7,227 nt of DNA from Clostridia bacterium (lineage in GTDB: Bacteria > Bacillota_A > Clostridia > Lachnospirales > Lachnospiraceae). Position numbers and translations under genes: made by a program. A model generated the notes under the pieces. It was not told where the DNA came from. It made no database searches and saw nothing but the letters and a program-made list of their open reading frames with translations. Positions 7,101-7,227 of this stretch are shown one piece after another; within the stretch, counting starts at the first letter, position 1; each line of letters begins with the position of its first letter. The stretch is from assembly GCA_012515365.1 (NCBI GenBank), contig JAAYYM010000185.1, forward strand, positions 1-7,227, given 5' to 3'.

Positions 7101-7130
7101 TCTTCTCTCCTATAACGTTCAAACTTACCA

Positions 7131-7159
7131 ATTAACATATCTTAAGTTTATCCTGTAAA
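7131..7159 (-). promoter_or_regulatory. Candidate promoter of the DEAD-box helicase gene
   Basis: On the minus strand -35 TTTACA (7154-7159, 5 of 6 to consensus) is 17 bp from -10 GTTAAT (7131-7136, 4 of 6). Transcription would begin near 7124 with a leader of about 24 nt. The leader carries the AGGAGA ribosome binding site before ATG 7100. The -10 is not strong, so this is a best candidate only. Confidence 0.45.
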
Positions 7160-7163
7160 CTTA
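7143..7163. repeat. Perfect 8-bp inverted repeat over the helicase -35 region
   Basis: TAAGTTTA (7143-7150) and TAAACTTA (7156-7163) are perfect inverted copies around a 5-bp centre. The element covers the candidate -35 box. A further direct copy of the AAACTTAC half-site (7158-7165) lies at 7121-7128, near the predicted transcription start. The arrangement could be an operator, but AT-rich palindromes also arise by chance. Confidence 0.5.
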
Positions 7164-7180
7164 CAAATATATATACTCAC

Positions 7181-7224
7181 AAAAATAGTGGTAAGGACAA
7201 ATAATGAATCATCCTCACCACTAT
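7181..7224 (-). terminator. Intrinsic terminator of an unseen minus-strand gene beyond the right edge
   Basis: Arms 7185-7197 and 7212-7224 pair over 13 bp (TAGTGGTGAGGA against TCCTTACCACTA on the minus strand, one G/U pair) around a 14-nt loop. On the minus strand the stem runs into TTTTT (7181-7185), the usual form of a factor-independent terminator. It lies upstream of the helicase promoter, so it most likely ends the preceding gene on the same strand and insulates the helicase. An alternative is a leader hairpin of the helicase itself if transcription starts further upstream. Confidence 0.75.
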
Positions 7225-7227
7225 GTA

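Noticed and set aside
1..7227. CRISPR array, tRNA/rRNA genes, insertion sequence ends or prophage genes
   Set aside because: No spaced direct repeats of CRISPR type, no RNA gene signatures and no transposase or integrase motifs were seen on either strand.

Overview
The window looks like a chromosomal segment of a low-GC Gram-positive anaerobe, most likely a gut clostridium of the Lachnospiraceae type. This rests on the AT-rich base composition, strong AGGAG/AGGTGA-type ribosome binding sites, a CshA-like DEAD-box helicase, a YczE-type membrane protein and a clostridial-style transporter/GH2 pair. The genus is an inference and cannot be fixed from this sequence.

Layout: (1) 1-1565, minus strand: the first 521 codons of a secreted subtilisin-type (S8) serine protease whose C-terminus lies beyond the left edge. 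The catalytic Asp, His, oxyanion Asn and Ser are all present. A Pro/Glu-rich repeat segment lies between signal peptide and propeptide. (2) 1566-1761: a 196-bp divergent promoter region with a readable promoter on each strand. (3) 1762-2388, plus strand: a 208-aa YczE/DUF6198-type integral membrane protein. (4) 2385-5411, minus strand: a 1008-aa protein joining a complete 12-helix MFS sugar transporter to a complete glycoside hydrolase family 2 enzyme. Its stop codon interlocks with that of the YczE gene in a shared TTAA. (5) 5412-5501: a 90-bp gap with a long hairpin and a consensus ribosome binding site. (6) 5502-7100, minus strand: a CshA/DeaD-like DEAD-box RNA helicase with a basic tail made of 21-bp (7-residue) tandem repeats. 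(7) 7101-7227: the helicase promoter region, with a palindrome over the -35 box and a terminator-like hairpin that probably ends an unseen minus-strand gene.

How the genes relate: the genes do not form one obvious pathway. The most distinctive object is the MFS-GH2 fusion. Both ends of a 12-helix MFS carrier normally face the cytoplasm and the GH2 part has no signal peptide. The inferred role is import of a small glycoside followed by hydrolysis at the inner mouth of the same polypeptide. The helicase lies directly upstream on the same strand, separated by a hairpin that may be a terminator or a leaky attenuator. No convincing separate promoter is visible for the fusion gene. No RNA genes, insertion sequences, CRISPR arrays or phage genes were seen, and no gene-free stretch exceeds 300 bases.
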